From Moniliophthora roreri (taxonomy: Eukaryota; Basidiomycota; Agaricomycetes; Agaricales; Marasmiaceae): DNA of 64,000 bases. This document shows, piece by piece, positions 1 through 20,069 of this stretch. Under the pieces are notes generated by a model, which had not been told where the DNA came from, made no database searches, and saw only the letters and a program-made list of their open reading frames with translations. Made by a program: the position numbers and the translations under genes. The stretch is taken from NCBI GenBank assembly GCA_001466705.2, contig LATX02000011.1:62001-126000 (forward strand). The letters are read 5' to 3'. The number at the start of each line of letters is the position of its first letter. Positions within the stretch are counted from its first letter, which is position 1.

Positions 1-2190
1 ATAACTGTTATTCTTATAAATTCATTAATACTATCATTAAATATAAATGAACTGAATAATAGAGTTAGTAAAAATAAAAATCCTATTGTTATATATAGAG
101 CATAAGTTGTAATTACACCTGAGTCTAATTTAGCAATATCTTTAGCTATTTTTATAATTGAATTACTTAATCCATAAGGTCCTACTAGTTCAATTACACC
201 TCTATCAATTTGTTTTGATATAGCATAACCTCATTTAAATCCTCTATTGATTATATAGTGATTATAAATTACATCAAAATAATATTTACTATTAAATAGA
301 CTATATAATTTTCTTCCTATTAATGTTTTAGTAATATTATTAATTATTTCAGGTTTGTTTATATATAGAATTAAAGCAGATATAGCACCTATTAAACTTA
401 ATAAAGATGGTAGTAATTTAGTTATTACATTAAGAGAATATTCAGCTTCAACTAAAGTAATATTATTAGGATGTATAAATAAAGAATTACCAAAAAAATC
501 TGAACCAATACCTACAAACATATCAGAAAATAAATATCCAAAAAAAATACTAAATAAAGATAATATTATTAATGGAATTATTACTGCTCAATCAGATTCA
601 TGCACTCCTAAATAAGATTGTTTATTACCATTAGGTGAAGTAAGGAAAACTAAGCTAATTAATCTGAAACTATAAAAAGCTGTTATTCCAGCAGTAATAG
701 AACCTAAAATAAAAGCATACATTTGACTAAAATTATAATTACCATAAGCTAATTCTATTATTAAATCTTTACTGTAAAATCCAGATAAAAATGGAGTTGC
801 TAATAATGATAATGTACCAACTAACATTACTGAATAAGTAAATGGTAAAAATTTTATTAATCCACCCATTTTTCTAACATCTTGTTGATCAGAAAATGAA
901 TGAATTACTGCCAAGTATCTTGACTAACTCCTGAGTTCAGGCATGATTAAAAATCTCTTAATTCTTTTTATTCAAGATAATTATTCCTCACTTCTTCTTC
1001 CTAGCAAAGCTACCGAAGGGCTGCTAGGAATAAAGAAAATAAGTGTTAGGAATTAAGGTTGGTACTCAATATATTACTATATTGTTGGGACCATATCTTA
1101 GTTATGTAAATTATAAAAATTTTGCAAATGATCTCATGTAAAAAACGTTCTTCTATCATTCATTGAAGATTTTATTTTAACAATTTCATTATATTTTATT
1201 TTATGTTCTTTGTTAACAAAATAAGTTAATACTAAATTTCAGTCTTTATAGTCTAAATATTTACTACTAAATAGAGGATACTTTTGTAAATAATCTATTA
1301 AAACTAAATTACCATTTAAACTAGTTGTTCTAATTCTGTATTGAGGATTTTTAGAATTAGTTTTAGTTTCTTTAACTTTACATAGTAATAATTCACCTAT
1401 TATAGATAATATATTAAAATAACTATGACTAATTAAATCTTTTTGTCTTTGACATATTTCTAAAGAACAAGCTATTCTTTTTAATAGATTGTTTTTATCA
1501 GTAGAGACTCTTACAGAAAAATGACCATCAGAATCAATTAATCCAGCTAGTCAAGCATTAGAATCTATAGGGCTATTATCCAAAGGGTATTTATTAATAC
1601 TATACCCTTTATTATTAAGGTAATCAATTAGTTTATTTAAATTATAAATTTTAGGTGTTCTCATAAATCCGTTAATAATATCAATAAATTTTATTAAATT
1701 TACTATATTTGATATTCTATAGGTATATGCATTTTTACCTTTAATTTTATAAATATGCCCTGTAGCTAATTTTTGTTGTATTATCATAGCTAAAGGTAGA
1801 TCTTTAGCATTAAATGAAAAAGTTATAATAGGATATATAAATTTATCCTGCGAATCTCTATGATTTACAGGAATTCAAATAGAACCATCACCTTCAAGTA
1901 AACCAGCTAAATAAGATCTGAAATTAGGATTAAAAGATTCTGCCCCTCCCTTTGGTTTTAATATTACCTCCGCAGGATGCGCAGGCTTATTCTTCGGTGC
2001 GGAGCAAGAAGAAGCATTGGTGGAAATAGGAGCAGAAATAAAGGAAGAGAAGAACGTATAATTTGTCTGAGATATTATGTCAAATAAATTTATATTTATA
2101 ACTTCCTGCGTGTGGCCTCTGAGGATCTCTCATAAAATATATATAAGATTTCCTTCTGATAGTCCTGTATTAAATAGAATACCTTCAAAT

Positions 2191-2223
<33 letters not shown>

Positions 2224-4585
2224 TTTGATTTATTTAGATACAGGATTTTCCAGTATATAGCAGGATTTAAAGCTGGCACAATCATACCAGCTGCTAAGAA
2301 TAATAAAGCTTTAAAGAAAGCATGGTTTACTGTGTGGAATAAAGCCACGTTATATTGAGAAAGACCAATAGCCATTACCATATAACCTAATTGTGATATT
2401 GTTGAGAAAGCAATGATCCGTTTAAGGTCATTTTGTACTAATCCAGAAGTAGCTGCAAAAAAGGCTGTTGAAGCTCCTACTATAGTTATAACCATAAGTG
2501 CAGTAGGACTATATTCTAATATAGGTGAACATCTTAATAGTAAATAGATTCCAGCAGTTACCAGTGTAGCAGCATGCAGTAAAGCTGAAACTGGAGTAGG
2601 AGCTTCCATACTACCTGGTAATCAACTATGTAAAGGTATTTGAGCTGATTTAGCACAAGCACCTCCAAATAATAGTAAAGCAATAATAGAAATTGCTGTT
2701 TCATTCATATAAGGTACTAATGAAAATACAGAAGAATAATTTAAAGATCCAAATAAAGCAAAAATAGCAAAAAAGCCTATACTCATTAACATATCACCTT
2801 GTCTATTCATAGTAAATGCTAGTATAGCTGCTTTATTAGATTGTATTCTTGTAAAGTAGAAATTAATTAGTAAATATGAAACAACTCCGATAGCTTCCCA
2901 ACCAATAAACATAACAAAAAAGTTAGCTCCAGTTATTAAAACTAACATTCCAAATGTAAAGGCTGAAAGATAAGAAAAGAATCTTTGAATATGCATGGCT
3001 ATCAAATTTATCATGCAATTAAATATTAGAAATATTTCTACCTGTGTTCATCCGAGATTTAATTGTTCTTATTAAATTTAATCCCTCAATTGTAAGATGA
3101 GATCCATCATTCATTAATTTAGCAATTTTACACCAATCAAGATAATCAAATAGTTTTACACCAAGCAGAGGATTTTTTTCAAAAAAAGGAATAATTGTGT
3201 TAGTTATATCCGAAAACTTAACTATTGTTAAACTAACAGCAGCATTTCTAGGATATTTGTATATTTTACCTGATCCTAAATATTTAATTAAATACTCCAT
3301 TAATTTTATATCTCTTTCGTGTTGGGTTATTCTAAATCTTAATTGAACTCGATGTCCAATTTTATTTGTTGACTGGGGAATATTTACATCAAAACTTCCT
3401 TCACCTGTTACAAATCCTGCAATCCAATTAGGATCAGGAATGTTTTCAGTATTAATGACTGGTCTTTCAACCGGAGTAAATTCATTAAACTCAGATTTTA
3501 AGAAATCAGATAAACCTAAATTCATTGATGCTTTTATATTAATTATTTGATGTAACCCTTCGATAGAAAGATGAGCTTTATTGTTCATAAGTTTTACTAC
3601 TTCTTTAAACAAAATAAAATCTGCTGCTTTTTTAGTTAATAAAGGGTATTTTTCGAAATGATTAATTAGGTTTGTTAAATCTTTATTAGAATCGACTGAA
3701 TAATTTACTATGTTTCGAGTAGGATGTATATATATTGAACCAATTCCACCCAAAAATTGTTGTATTTGTAATAATAAAGATAGATCACGTTTATGTACAC
3801 CAATTTGAAATTTTGATTGAACACGAAAACCTAATTTACGGGTTTTATTTCTATCAATTATAATAGTAAATGAACCTTCACCGTCAATAAGACCAGTCCA
3901 AAACCAAGGATTAACATTAGATGAATAGTTAAAGGTAGAAAATTTTTTGACATTTAATTGGTTAGAAGGGATTCTGATTCGATAGTTTCTTTCGAAACCC
4001 ATTAGAGTACACCTTAAATGAATTGGTTTAATCCATCAACTACCGTCTACTCGTTGCTCTTTTACAATATTAGATATTAATACTGACTTAGATCCGCGAT
4101 AACCCATTTCATTTTCATTCATCTCCTGGCTTATTACCATACCTGAGTGATTAGTTCAGCCACATATAGCCTTTCGACTATAGCTTGGTACCAGAAGCTT
4201 TAGGGTGTCCCCGGAGTTTGGTAGTTTATCCCACAATAGGCGTTTTCCCAAAACGCTTGGCAGGATCAGAAGATAAATAAGAAATACTATAAATGTGAAT
4301 TGCAGTTGAACAATATAAAACAGCCATACCTAACATAACTGTTAATTGGTCAAAATAAAATACTCAAGATATAGTCATAAATTCTGAGTCTATCCAACTT
4401 CCTAAGTTAACTTCAACAGGGGAACCGCATAAACAAACTTGATAGAAAGCTATAGACATAAATAAAGATGATAAACCTAAACAAACACAAGTAATAATTT
4501 GGGAACCTGTAGTACCTAATTTTCTCCCTAATAATCCAGCTCCAATTGAGCCTAATAGAGGTAATAATAATATTGATAAATACAT
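1..4585 (-). CDS. nad5: NADH dehydrogenase subunit 5, three exons, 3' end cut by window edge
   Basis: Membrane proton-pumping subunit of respiratory complex I. Exons on the minus strand are 4585-4262, 2993-2286 and 911-1; the stop codon lies beyond the window. Exon 1 begins ATG ([12 protein letters not shown]) and ends in the conserved YLSSDP. Exon 2 begins [10 protein letters not shown] and carries the [13 protein letters not shown] and [22 protein letters not shown] blocks, whose Trp is TGA. Exon 3 resumes with [17 protein letters not shown]. Each junction restores the normal nad5 reading, each 5' exon ends in T and each intron ends in G. The gene starts one base after the nad4L stop, so the two are probably cotranscribed. 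Confidence 0.95.
1098..2285 (-). CDS. LAGLIDADG homing endonuclease in nad5 intron 2, fused to exon 2 frame
   Basis: Open frame continuous with nad5 exon 2, so it is probably made as a fusion and then processed. The catalytic part has LAGLLEGDG near 1911-1885 and LAGLIDSDG near 1548-1522, and ends in [13 protein letters not shown]. Upstream of the first motif the frame crosses the intron core, an in-frame ATT run giving about nine isoleucines (2190-2222), and a GC-rich cluster (about 1946-2045) giving Ser/Ala/Pro/Lys codons. TGA is read as Trp three times. The C-terminal half resembles that of the cox1 intron 2 enzyme (both end TWDHL..FYNL), so the two are close relatives. Confidence 0.87.
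2190..2222. repeat. ATT/AAT trinucleotide microsatellite
   Basis: A run of aat/ata triplets, about ten units, followed by A7. On the minus strand it encodes consecutive isoleucines in the leader of the nad5 intron 2 endonuclease frame. A change by whole units keeps the frame open. Confidence 0.85.
2994..4261 (-). mobile_element. Group I intron 1 of nad5
   Basis: The intron lies between the SSDP codons of exon 1 and the HIQRFF codons of exon 2. It ends in G at 2994. The roughly 140 bases after the 5' splice site hold a non-coding catalytic core, followed by a free-standing LAGLIDADG gene. Boundaries come from protein continuity. Confidence 0.88.
3019..4122 (-). CDS. LAGLIDADG homing endonuclease in nad5 intron 1
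   Basis: Intron-encoded double-motif LAGLIDADG endonuclease or maturase of 367 aa. The two motifs read [11 protein letters not shown] (about residue 75) and [12 protein letters not shown] (about residue 230), each followed by the usual alpha/beta repeat ending in KYPLLT and KNPLLG. I chose the ATG at 4122 ([12 protein letters not shown]) because this start, with two TGA Trp codons read through, extends the obvious domain without a break; a later ATG lies at 4002. The gene is not fused to exon 1. It looks intact and is expected to cleave intronless nad5 alleles or to help splicing. Confidence 0.9.
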
Positions 4586-4586
4586 T

Positions 4587-4853
4587 TTAGTTTCTTATTG
4601 ATATAGTTCCTCTTAATCTATAGAATGCAACAAGAATACTTAAACCAATAACTGACTCTGCTCCAGCAATAGATATTATATATAAACTGAAGGTCTGTCC
4701 TACATTATCATCAAATCCAAAGGAACTGATTAATACTAACAGAGTAACAGCTAATAACATTATTTCAATAGCAATGATCATAAGTATAATATTTTTTCTA
4801 TTTAATATAAAACCTAAAATACCTATTAAAAATAAAAATATTGATAAATTCAT
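4587..4853 (-). CDS. nad4L: NADH dehydrogenase subunit 4L
   Basis: Complex I membrane subunit of 88 aa, the normal size. Three hydrophobic segments are visible and the conserved middle AIEIMLLAVTLLVL contains the membrane Glu. Starts ATG (MNLSIFLFLIG) and ends TAA. One base separates its stop from the nad5 start, the usual tight fungal pair, which points to cotranscription. Confidence 0.96.
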   Translation of the reverse strand: MNLSIFLFLIGILGFILNRKNIILMIIAIEIMLLAVTLLVLISSFGFDDNVGQTFSLYIISIAGAESVIGLSILVAFYRLRGTISIRN

Positions 4854-5223
4854 AGTTTAAATATTTTGTTGTTAAACTTAATAGTTTTTTGAAAAATGAA
4901 TTTTTTTGTTTTAAAAAAAAACAAATAAACTATAAAAAAAAATTAGGATGATTACAGCTACTACTTCCTTATGCGCTTGCTCTCTGTAGCTTTAGATTTA
5001 GCCGGAGGAAGCAACTGAACGGACCGATCGGTCCGAACGGAGGGGATGCAGAGGAAGCAGAAGATATAATTTATAAAAAATTTAGAATGGCTCCAACTAG
5101 AGATGAAATCTAGTCTGCTATGGCTATGGAAACAAATAGGTAGAAATAGTAAAAAAAAAATAAAGGGTTAATATAATATTTAATTTAATTAAATAAAGGC
5201 TTAATGTAAATTAGATATTAATA
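4854..5223. other. Spacer between nad4L and orf420, with one GC-rich cluster
   Basis: AT-rich spacer with no gene seen. A GC-rich cluster (about 4970-5055) holds the palindromic segment cggaccgatcggtccg. Confidence 0.7.
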
Positions 5224-6486
5224 CTAAAAAAAATAAATTAATGATAAAAAATTAATAATAAATATCACACTATACAATAAAATTAATTTTAGATAGAATT
5301 TTACAAAAGAATTTTTTTTTTCTTCTTGCTTTTGCTCAAGCTCTTCCGCTGCTCCGCCTGCGCTGGGTAGGCCTCGCTTTCAGTCAGATTCATCGGAGAA
5401 ATCTGCTATAGGAGGAGTAGAAATATTAATACTATTTTTTAATTCTAATAATCAATTTTTAATTTTATTAGGATAGTAAATAGGAATTATATAATTTTTA
5501 TTATAATAGAACATTATTATTAAGTATAATTTAACAATATAGTAAATAACCATAATTAAACTCATAATACAACAATATTTAATAAAATAAATTGATAAAC
5601 TATTAAATATATTATTAATGTCCTCATTATAACCAATTATAAATAGAAAGATTTTTGCAAATATATAAGCGATAGAAAACATGATTAATGCTCTTAATCA
5701 ATTAGGTAGTTTATTTCCTAAAATTGATAAAAGGCCTAAACTATTGTTTGATCATGTAATTGATTCTATATCTTTTTCATCAACAAAAGAACCAACTTTA
5801 TCATCACTTTGTTTAAAAGTAATTTGTATTTTCTCTTTTGATACATTAGTTATAGCAAAAAGAGAACCAACTATCATTGGAGCACCTACTATCATAAATA
5901 AAGCTATTTCTTTAGATCTAGTATCACCAGATTTAGATAAACTTTTAAAAACAGAATCATTAACATATGCATATTTTGCATATGATTTTACAGTTCATTT
6001 ATACATATAAAAGGCTGAAATTAAACTAAGCCCTAATCTAAAATCTACATGATTATTAAGTTCTTGAATTAAAGGTAATAAAATTTCTTTCCCTTTAACT
6101 ATTAATTCATTTACTGTAATATCCCCTAAATCTCCTAAAGGTTTAGTCTGCGAAAAAGAATCAAATATACTTTTGTTTTCGTTAACTTTACTTAAATGAT
6201 CTATTAAACTTGAGCCATCATATTTAATATCACTTGCTTGTTTAAATTTATCAAAATAAGATTTATCCTTAATACTATCTCATAATCTATTATACTTATC
6301 ACTATCTTTATTAAAATTATTTCATAATTTATATTTTTCAGCAAACAAATTATCATTTAAAACTAATGAGTTAGCTGAGTCACCCTTATTATATAATACC
6401 ATTTCTTTACCTTGTGCACCGGATAAAGTATTTTCAATACTTTTATTGATTAATTCTTTTAATTCTAATCTATTTAAATTTTGCAT
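5224..6486 (-). CDS. Plasmid-type membrane protein, 420 aa, unknown function
   Basis: With TGA as Trp (seven times or so) one frame runs unbroken from ATG at 6486 to TAG at 5224. The N-terminal third is polar (starts MQNLNRLELKELINKS). A hydrophobic segment follows near residue 215 (ALFMIVGAPMIVGSLFAI), then paired membrane segments around residues 270-335, a short IPIYYPNKIKNWLLELKNS stretch, and a last membrane segment. A GC-rich cluster (5319-5385) sits in frame between these last two parts and adds a Gly/Ala/Glu/Gln-rich linker. The C-terminal layout matches orf161 (7988-8473) and, more loosely, the ORFs at 35-39 kb and 61.5-63.8 kb. No family function is recognised; origin from an integrated mitochondrial plasmid is inferred. 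Confidence 0.75.
5319..5385. repeat. GC-rich cluster inserted in frame in orf420
   Basis: Island of gctccgcctgcgctgggtag type in AT-rich coding sequence. The related orf161 has no such linker at this point, so it looks like an insertion that kept the frame. Confidence 0.7.
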
Positions 6487-6543
6487 TATTTGTAAATAAT
6501 TTTTGTGTAAATTTTAAGATTAAAGAATTTTTCCATTAAATAA

Positions 6544-7368
6544 CTAATTACTTCCCCAGAAGTATACTGCCACAAACAGGAATAATCATACAACGTCAAC
6601 AAAATGCCAATAAAGTATACCAGTTTCAACACCAATGTGTCCTTGTTTATTAACATTATAGTTAATAATTCTAATGAAACCAATTATAATAAAAAGTGTA
6701 CCCACAATAACGTGGAACCCATGCAGTCCAGTTGACGCATAAAATGTAGTTCCAAATACACTATCTGCGATTGTAAATTGTGAATCTGAGTATTCAATAT
6801 ATTGAAATACAGTAAATACTACAGCCAATATAATAGTAATAAATAAACTATTTATTGTGTGTTTTCTTTTTCCAGCTATAAAAGCATGGTGAGCATAAGT
6901 GATAAATGCACCACTAGATAATAATAAGAAAGTATTAAGTAATGGTATAGCAAATGGATCTAAAGGAGTAATACCTACTGGCGGTCATTGACCTCCTATT
7001 TCAATGCTAGGTACTATACTTGAGTGAAAGTAAGCTCAAAATACAGAAATAAAAGCAAATACTTCACTAATTACGAAAAGTATAAATCCTATCATTAATC
7101 CATTTTTAACTTCTTTTGTATGATGACCTAAAAAAGTTCCTTCAGTATTTACATCACCCAATCAAAAGTACATTATAGATAATGTTAATAAAAGTCCTAA
7201 ACTTAATAATAATTCTCCATTATAAAATCCATGTATAGATAACACTGCTCCTATCGCACTAAAAAATAGAGATCAACTTATTAAAAAAGGTCAAGGAGAT
7301 TGATCAACTAAATGAAATGAATGAGATTGAAATTTAGATTTATTGTTTATTATTTGTAAATTTGTCAT
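6544..7368 (-). CDS. cox3: Cytochrome c oxidase subunit 3
   Basis: Core subunit of complex IV, 274 aa, intronless. Starts ATG (MTNLQIINNKSKFQSHSFHLVD) and ends at TAG after FVAVYFWGSN. Conserved blocks are present: HLVDQSPWPF, FWAYFHSS, GGQWPPVGI, and GLHGFHVIVGT near the C-terminus. Several Trp codons are TGA. It lies between orf161 and orf420 on the same strand; the gap to orf420 is 57 bases, so the three may be cotranscribed. Confidence 0.97.
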
Positions 7369-7987
7369 TTTAATTATAAAATAATTTATATTTTCCTTTT
7401 CGGAAGATATAGACACTAACACGACGATTTAATTAAGTAATTTAATAAATTATATTTTGTATTGCATTCACACCTAACGGAGAAGGCTACGCAGCAAGAA
7501 GCAAGCAGCAAGAAGCAAGGGTGCGGAGCAAGAGAAAGGCTCTTCTTTATCTTTAGAAAAAGCCCTTGTAAAAAAAATAAATTCATTATTATAAATTATA
7601 TCCAGTATCAACAAATTTAAAATTAATACAAGAAATATTTAAAAATTGTTAATTAAATCCAAGTCCATACATATGGACTTGTTAGTTGCTTAAAAAAAGG
7701 ATCTAAAAATTTAAAATAATTTAATTATTATTTTAAATCCTATCTTTTAATTAATGTAAAATTATTTTTCAACAAGATTAACAAGTGTAATTTATATTTT
7801 TTATGAATAAATCACGGTTAATATTTTCATTATAACCTAATAATTAAACTTTTTTTTAATTAATTTCTGTATATTTATCATAATAGTCCTCATAATAATA
7901 TATTTTTTTTTATTTTTTTAAATTTTTTTAAGACTATCTGAACACTGATTCATAGAATTTTGGGGGGGGTGCATATAGCATTTTTTT
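7369..7987. other. Spacer upstream of cox3
   Basis: AT-rich, no gene seen. A GC-rich cluster lies at about 7478-7560 with the recurring ggtgcggagcaag word, and a G8 run sits at about 7962-7969. Confidence 0.7.
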
Positions 7988-8473
7988 TTATGAATAGGTA
8001 TAAAATATAATTAGAAGTAATAGCGACACAATATGAATAATTATGTTTCTTAAACGTAAATCCATAAAAGCACGCACCACATCAGGATTAAATTTTCTAT
8101 CTTCTTCTATATGAGATAATCATTCCGATAAAAATGGTGGTAAATAATAAGGTATTTTTATTTTACCTCTTATAAATAAGATAAATATATATAAGTCAAT
8201 AAATAGATATATTAAGTATATAAATCCTACTATTATATATAGAGAAAGTACTTTAATAAAAGTTATATTTTCTAATATTTGAGAGTGTTTTTTTATTATG
8301 AATAATCCACTATATATCCCTATTCCTGAAATACTATCTAAATTATAAATACCATTATAACTTAACAGCTCAGTAAATAGTAAAATTATGGCTGATATTC
8401 TATGATATAAATCATAAGATAATTTATCATTTATGAATGATTTAAAAATAATTAAAAATAATAAAAAAAGCAT
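7988..8473 (-). CDS. Plasmid-type membrane protein, 161 aa, unknown function
   Basis: One frame from ATG (MLFLLFLIIFKSF) to TAA, with one TGA read as Trp. Hydrophobic segments lie at both ends and near residues 85-110. The stretch KIPYYLPPFLSEWLSHIEED followed by FMDLRLRNIIIHI and a terminal membrane segment matches the C-terminal module of orf420 (IPIYYPNKIKNWL, then FVKFYLKLILL and a membrane segment). It may be a shortened paralogue. A tRNA-like sequence sits immediately upstream. The function is not recognised. Confidence 0.65.
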
Positions 8474-8474
8474 T

Positions 8475-8543
8475 TAAACACATCTAAGAGTTGAACTTAG
8501 TTTACCTTATTTTTAAGAGATACCTCTACCGAGAGCTATGTTT
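8475..8543 (-). tRNA. tRNA-like sequence, anticodon unclear
   Basis: The minus strand shows a D-arm-like AGCTCTCGGTAGAGG, a T-arm CTAAG-TTCAACT-CTTAG, and AAACATA/TGTGTTT ends that can pair. The anticodon loop is too long (about 10 bases), so identity is uncertain. It may be a decayed tRNA or a relative of the tRNA-like elements at 36.7 and 39.4 kb. Confidence 0.35.
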
Positions 8544-9242
8544 ATATTTTTTTATTTAAAAAAACTTATAATTCTTTCTTTCTTTTTTAGTTGTGGTGAT
8601 GGTAGTGGGTTTATGTATAAGTTTTAGCATTATTTAAAAATAATTATAAATTAGCACAGTATTTCTATTCAGTTTTTCTATTTATTTTAAACAATATTTA
8701 GTAAAAATAAGTATCTCTTGCACCGCAACTACTTTCAACTGGGATATCTTTAGTTTAATTCTATTAAAGTATCTATTATTCTTTGAAGAAGCAAGAGTAT
8801 TTAACTAAATAATTTTTTAATCTCAAATAAACCTTTGTGGAGTGCGGAGCAAGAACCACTTCTTATTCTCTCTTGTGTTATGGTAAGATGGTTTACACTC
8901 CTGCGCAGCCCCTTTGGTTGCTTTGCTATGAAGAAGGAGCAGAAGGAGCTGCTTCGAAGAAGGGAGGAAGAAGGGACCCTCGCTTGATGCTTCCCTGCTC
9001 CTTCCCTTTGGTTGCGGAGCTAGCGTAGCAAGAAGAAATTAAGGGCTGCTTCTTCTTCGCAAGAAGGGGGGATGCATATAGCTAAACTAATTGAATTTAA
9101 ATATTTTGGGGGTAAATAATTACAATTAAATTTTTATAATATTGTAATTAATAGTTATATCAGAGCATAAAAATTTTTTTAATAGTAGATTTTTATTGCA
9201 TCTTTGAATTTAATAATCATATATTTAATTATTACATTTAGG
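8544..9242. other. Spacer between orf161 and cox1
   Basis: AT-rich at both ends. The middle (about 8835-9080) is a large GC-rich cluster with ttggttgcggagctag and ggagtgcggagcaag words that recur across the window. No gene seen. Confidence 0.7.
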
Positions 9243-17242
<8,000 letters not shown>

Positions 17243-18067
17243 AGTTTTTTTTTATTAAGTGCACAATATTCGGCATTTTTATTTATTTAACAATCTAAAA
17301 CGCCATATATTCCACCACAGAATATATGGCCCTATTTATTTTAAGTTTTATTATTTTAACTCTTATAATCTCTCTATAAAGTATAATACAGTAAATATGG
17401 TGAGTGGTTAGATACCGCTCCATGTGCTTCTTCTTCCTCCTGTACCCAGCAAGAAGGAGAGAGGAAGCTGCGTAAGATTATGATACGCGTAGCACTCAAA
17501 GTTTTGGCTCCCTCTCTGAGTAACTGCGTAGCCCTTTTACTACTTACTTCGCTAGATAGATAGCGAAGCTAGTTACTTAAGCAAGCGACGTAATCCTTCA
17601 TTTTGTTGAGTGCGGAGCAGTTTCACTCCTTTGCTAACGAATCTATGGCCCTTACTAAATAAGGAAGGATGGAAAGCCTTGTTACCATGATCTGCTGAGC
17701 TGAAATGAGATGCTAACTTTATATAAATTTAAGAAAACTCAGCTTCTATGCACACTGTTTTTTTAATTTTTTTTTTTTATTAAAAATCTATTTTATAGAA
17801 GAATAATCTTAAGTATTTATATATTAAGAAAATTATAGTATATAATAGTAATAAGCCTAGCTACCCAAAGAATAGCTTGCTTATTTTGAAGCGTTGCTTA
17901 ATTAATTTCTTTTTTTTTTAAAAAAAAAAGGAGGGGTGCGGAGCAAGGAAGCAGCAAGATACTTCTTTGATAATGAGTAAAGTAATCTACACTTAATTTA
18001 AGATATTATGCTAAGATCTAAGAGGTATAAAATAAATATAACTTAATCTCAACTGAAATTTTGAAAT
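17243..18067. other. Spacer upstream of cox1
   Basis: AT-rich with GC-rich clusters at about 17425-17640 and 17930-17955. No gene seen. The promoter for cox1 may lie here but I cannot identify one. Confidence 0.6.
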
Positions 18068-18149
18068 CGGAATGAGGGTGATTCGAACACCCAAGAGTGT
18101 TAACTCCAGCAATTAGCAATTGCCTTATCTTACCAATGAAAACCATTCC
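18068..18149 (-). tRNA. trnS(gct): tRNA-Ser (GCT)
   Basis: Acceptor GGAATGG pairs with TCATTCC. The anticodon arm is GGCAA-TTGCTAA-TTGCT with anticodon GCT. There is a long class II variable arm (GAGT...ACTC) and T-arm GGGTG-TTCGAAT-CACCC. Reads AGY codons. Confidence 0.9.
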
Positions 18150-19139
18150 TTATAAATTTTAATTTTTTATTTACTCTTATTTTATCGACTTTTAAAAACT
18201 AGTGAAGCAATGTATGCTTAATTTTTAAGATTTAGATATCTATTTTTGATCACTCCTTCCCCTCATGCGGAAGAAGCATGGAAACCCCTCCCTTCTTCTT
18301 AGGATAAAGAAAGGGAGGGAGGAACACTCTTATATACTGAACATCAACTAATCTGGACGGTCGGACAAAGGGTTATCTTCTTCGCTTAATATATAATTTC
18401 TGCTTCGCTAATTTGCTGCAAGATAGTAAAGGCAGCAAAGGAGAAGCTAACTTATAAAACAGGAACTTAGATATTAAAATAAGATAAAAAGAGAGCTGAT
18501 TACCTTACCATATAATTATAACTTTATTTATGAAGGTTTGAAGCATCATAAATATCTAGCTCTTTTTTTTTTGGTTGCTTCTTCGAAGCACTATTATTAA
18601 GTTAGTAATAATCTACGTACTAGAGTTTTAGAATTATACTGTACTGATCTTCTTACCCTTAACCTAAACTAGAAGGTAAAATAATAGCAACGATTTATAT
18701 TGGTTGCTGCGGAGCATGCATAGCTGCTGTGCTTACGTTAAAGCTAAAATTGGTTGCTAACTACTACTAGACATTATAAGGATAATAATTAAAAGAAACT
18801 AGCTGGAGCAGATATAGTAGCGAATATTTAATATAGCAAAATAGAAAGCAGTTCCCTTCATGCGCTCCTAGCACGAAATCCAAAGATTAACTATTTTGCT
18901 TCAGTAAGCTTCATCAGATATTGTGTACTAGCTAGTAGCGATGAGGGTAAAAAAATTTTTTTTCTTCCCTAGCTCCGCAACCGCAGGGAAATCTGCTTCT
19001 TGCTGATTGGAACAGAAGCAAGGAGCCTCACTTTCTTCGAAGCAGAGCGGAGCTTCACATTTTTTTTATAAAGAGGAGCGCTGCATCCTTAGAAAGGAGC
19101 TTTGTTTACGTATTTTTTTTAATATTAAATAATTATAAG
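18150..19139. other. Spacer with GC-rich clusters
   Basis: No gene seen. GC-rich clusters lie at about 18250-18320 and 18960-19090, separated by AT-rich sequence. Confidence 0.6.
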
Positions 19140-19210
19140 TGATCCTTATCAGAATTGAACTGATGCTAGCTTTGTGAAAGAAGGCTGTACTACCACTATA
19201 CCAAAGGACC
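19140..19210 (-). tRNA. trnE(ttc): tRNA-Glu (TTC)
   Basis: Acceptor GGTCCTT/AAGGATC. Anticodon loop CTTTCAC gives TTC. The T-arm is ATCAG-TTCAATT-CTGAT. One C-A mismatch lies in the anticodon stem. Confidence 0.88.
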
Positions 19211-20069
19211 AAATTAATTTATCATATTTAAAATATTTTATTTTTTTTTCCTTAATTATTCTAATCTTTAAAGTAATTAATGGAAATATTAGCAGCCTGC
19301 TCCGCTGCTTCACGCTGCCAGGGCTGTGCTGCTGCGTAGAGGAGCAATACTTAATACTTAATAGTACGTTTAGTTTGAAAAATGATAACCATTGACAAGT
19401 TGAACTGCTACACACCAAGCATATTGCTAAGATATAATGCTTACAGAGCTAAAATAACGAAAATTTACAGAAAGCTAGAAATAGGTGATGATAAAGTAAT
19501 ATTTTTTTATTTAGGGTGATTGCGAAGCAGCGCATTATTCTTCTCTTAAGAGAAGAAGTTAAAATAATTAATATAAGAAAGAAAGTAGACCTGATATAAC
19601 TTAGTTAGGAAACTTAGCTATACCTTCATTTAAATTAATAATAAGTTAAATTAATACACCGCTATTGAGAACGCAGCTTTTAGCTTTTGATAAGAATCAA
19701 TTATAAGTAGCCTCCTCCCTTCCTCTGCTGGGAACAGAAGCAAGGGACCCTTCTTCTTGCTCCGCAAGGAGCAGGGAGCGAAGCAGAAGAAAGGAAGGGA
19801 AAAACTATATTTAACGTTAACACTGGTGATTAGTAGCGGAGTAGATGCTAGGTATAAGAGGAGAAAGCTAAAAGCGTTATTATTTGTTATAAATTCTAAA
19901 CTTTAAGGATGATTTATAACAAATAAAGAAATTAATTTATAATAAAAATAATAATTTTTAATGACTATACTTTTTTTCCAAATTTATCATTTTATAAAGT
20001 ATTAATATAAATTTAATTAATTAAATTTAAAAAAAAATATGAATTTATATAAAAATAAAATATAAGTTT

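Larger units (their letters stand above)
912..2285 (-). mobile_element. Group I intron 2 of nad5
   Basis: Lies between KALLFLAAG of exon 2 and AVIHSF of exon 3; exon 2 ends in T (2286) and the intron ends in G (912). A P7-like CCTCAGAG segment lies near 2126-2118. The homing endonuclease frame runs through the core from the upstream exon. Confidence 0.88.

Noticed and set aside
355..615. Plus-strand ORF over nad5
   Set aside because: It is the antisense of conserved nad5 exon 3.
5681..6010. Plus-strand ORF inside orf420
   Set aside because: Antisense of an open minus-strand frame with better codon and protein features once TGA is read as Trp.
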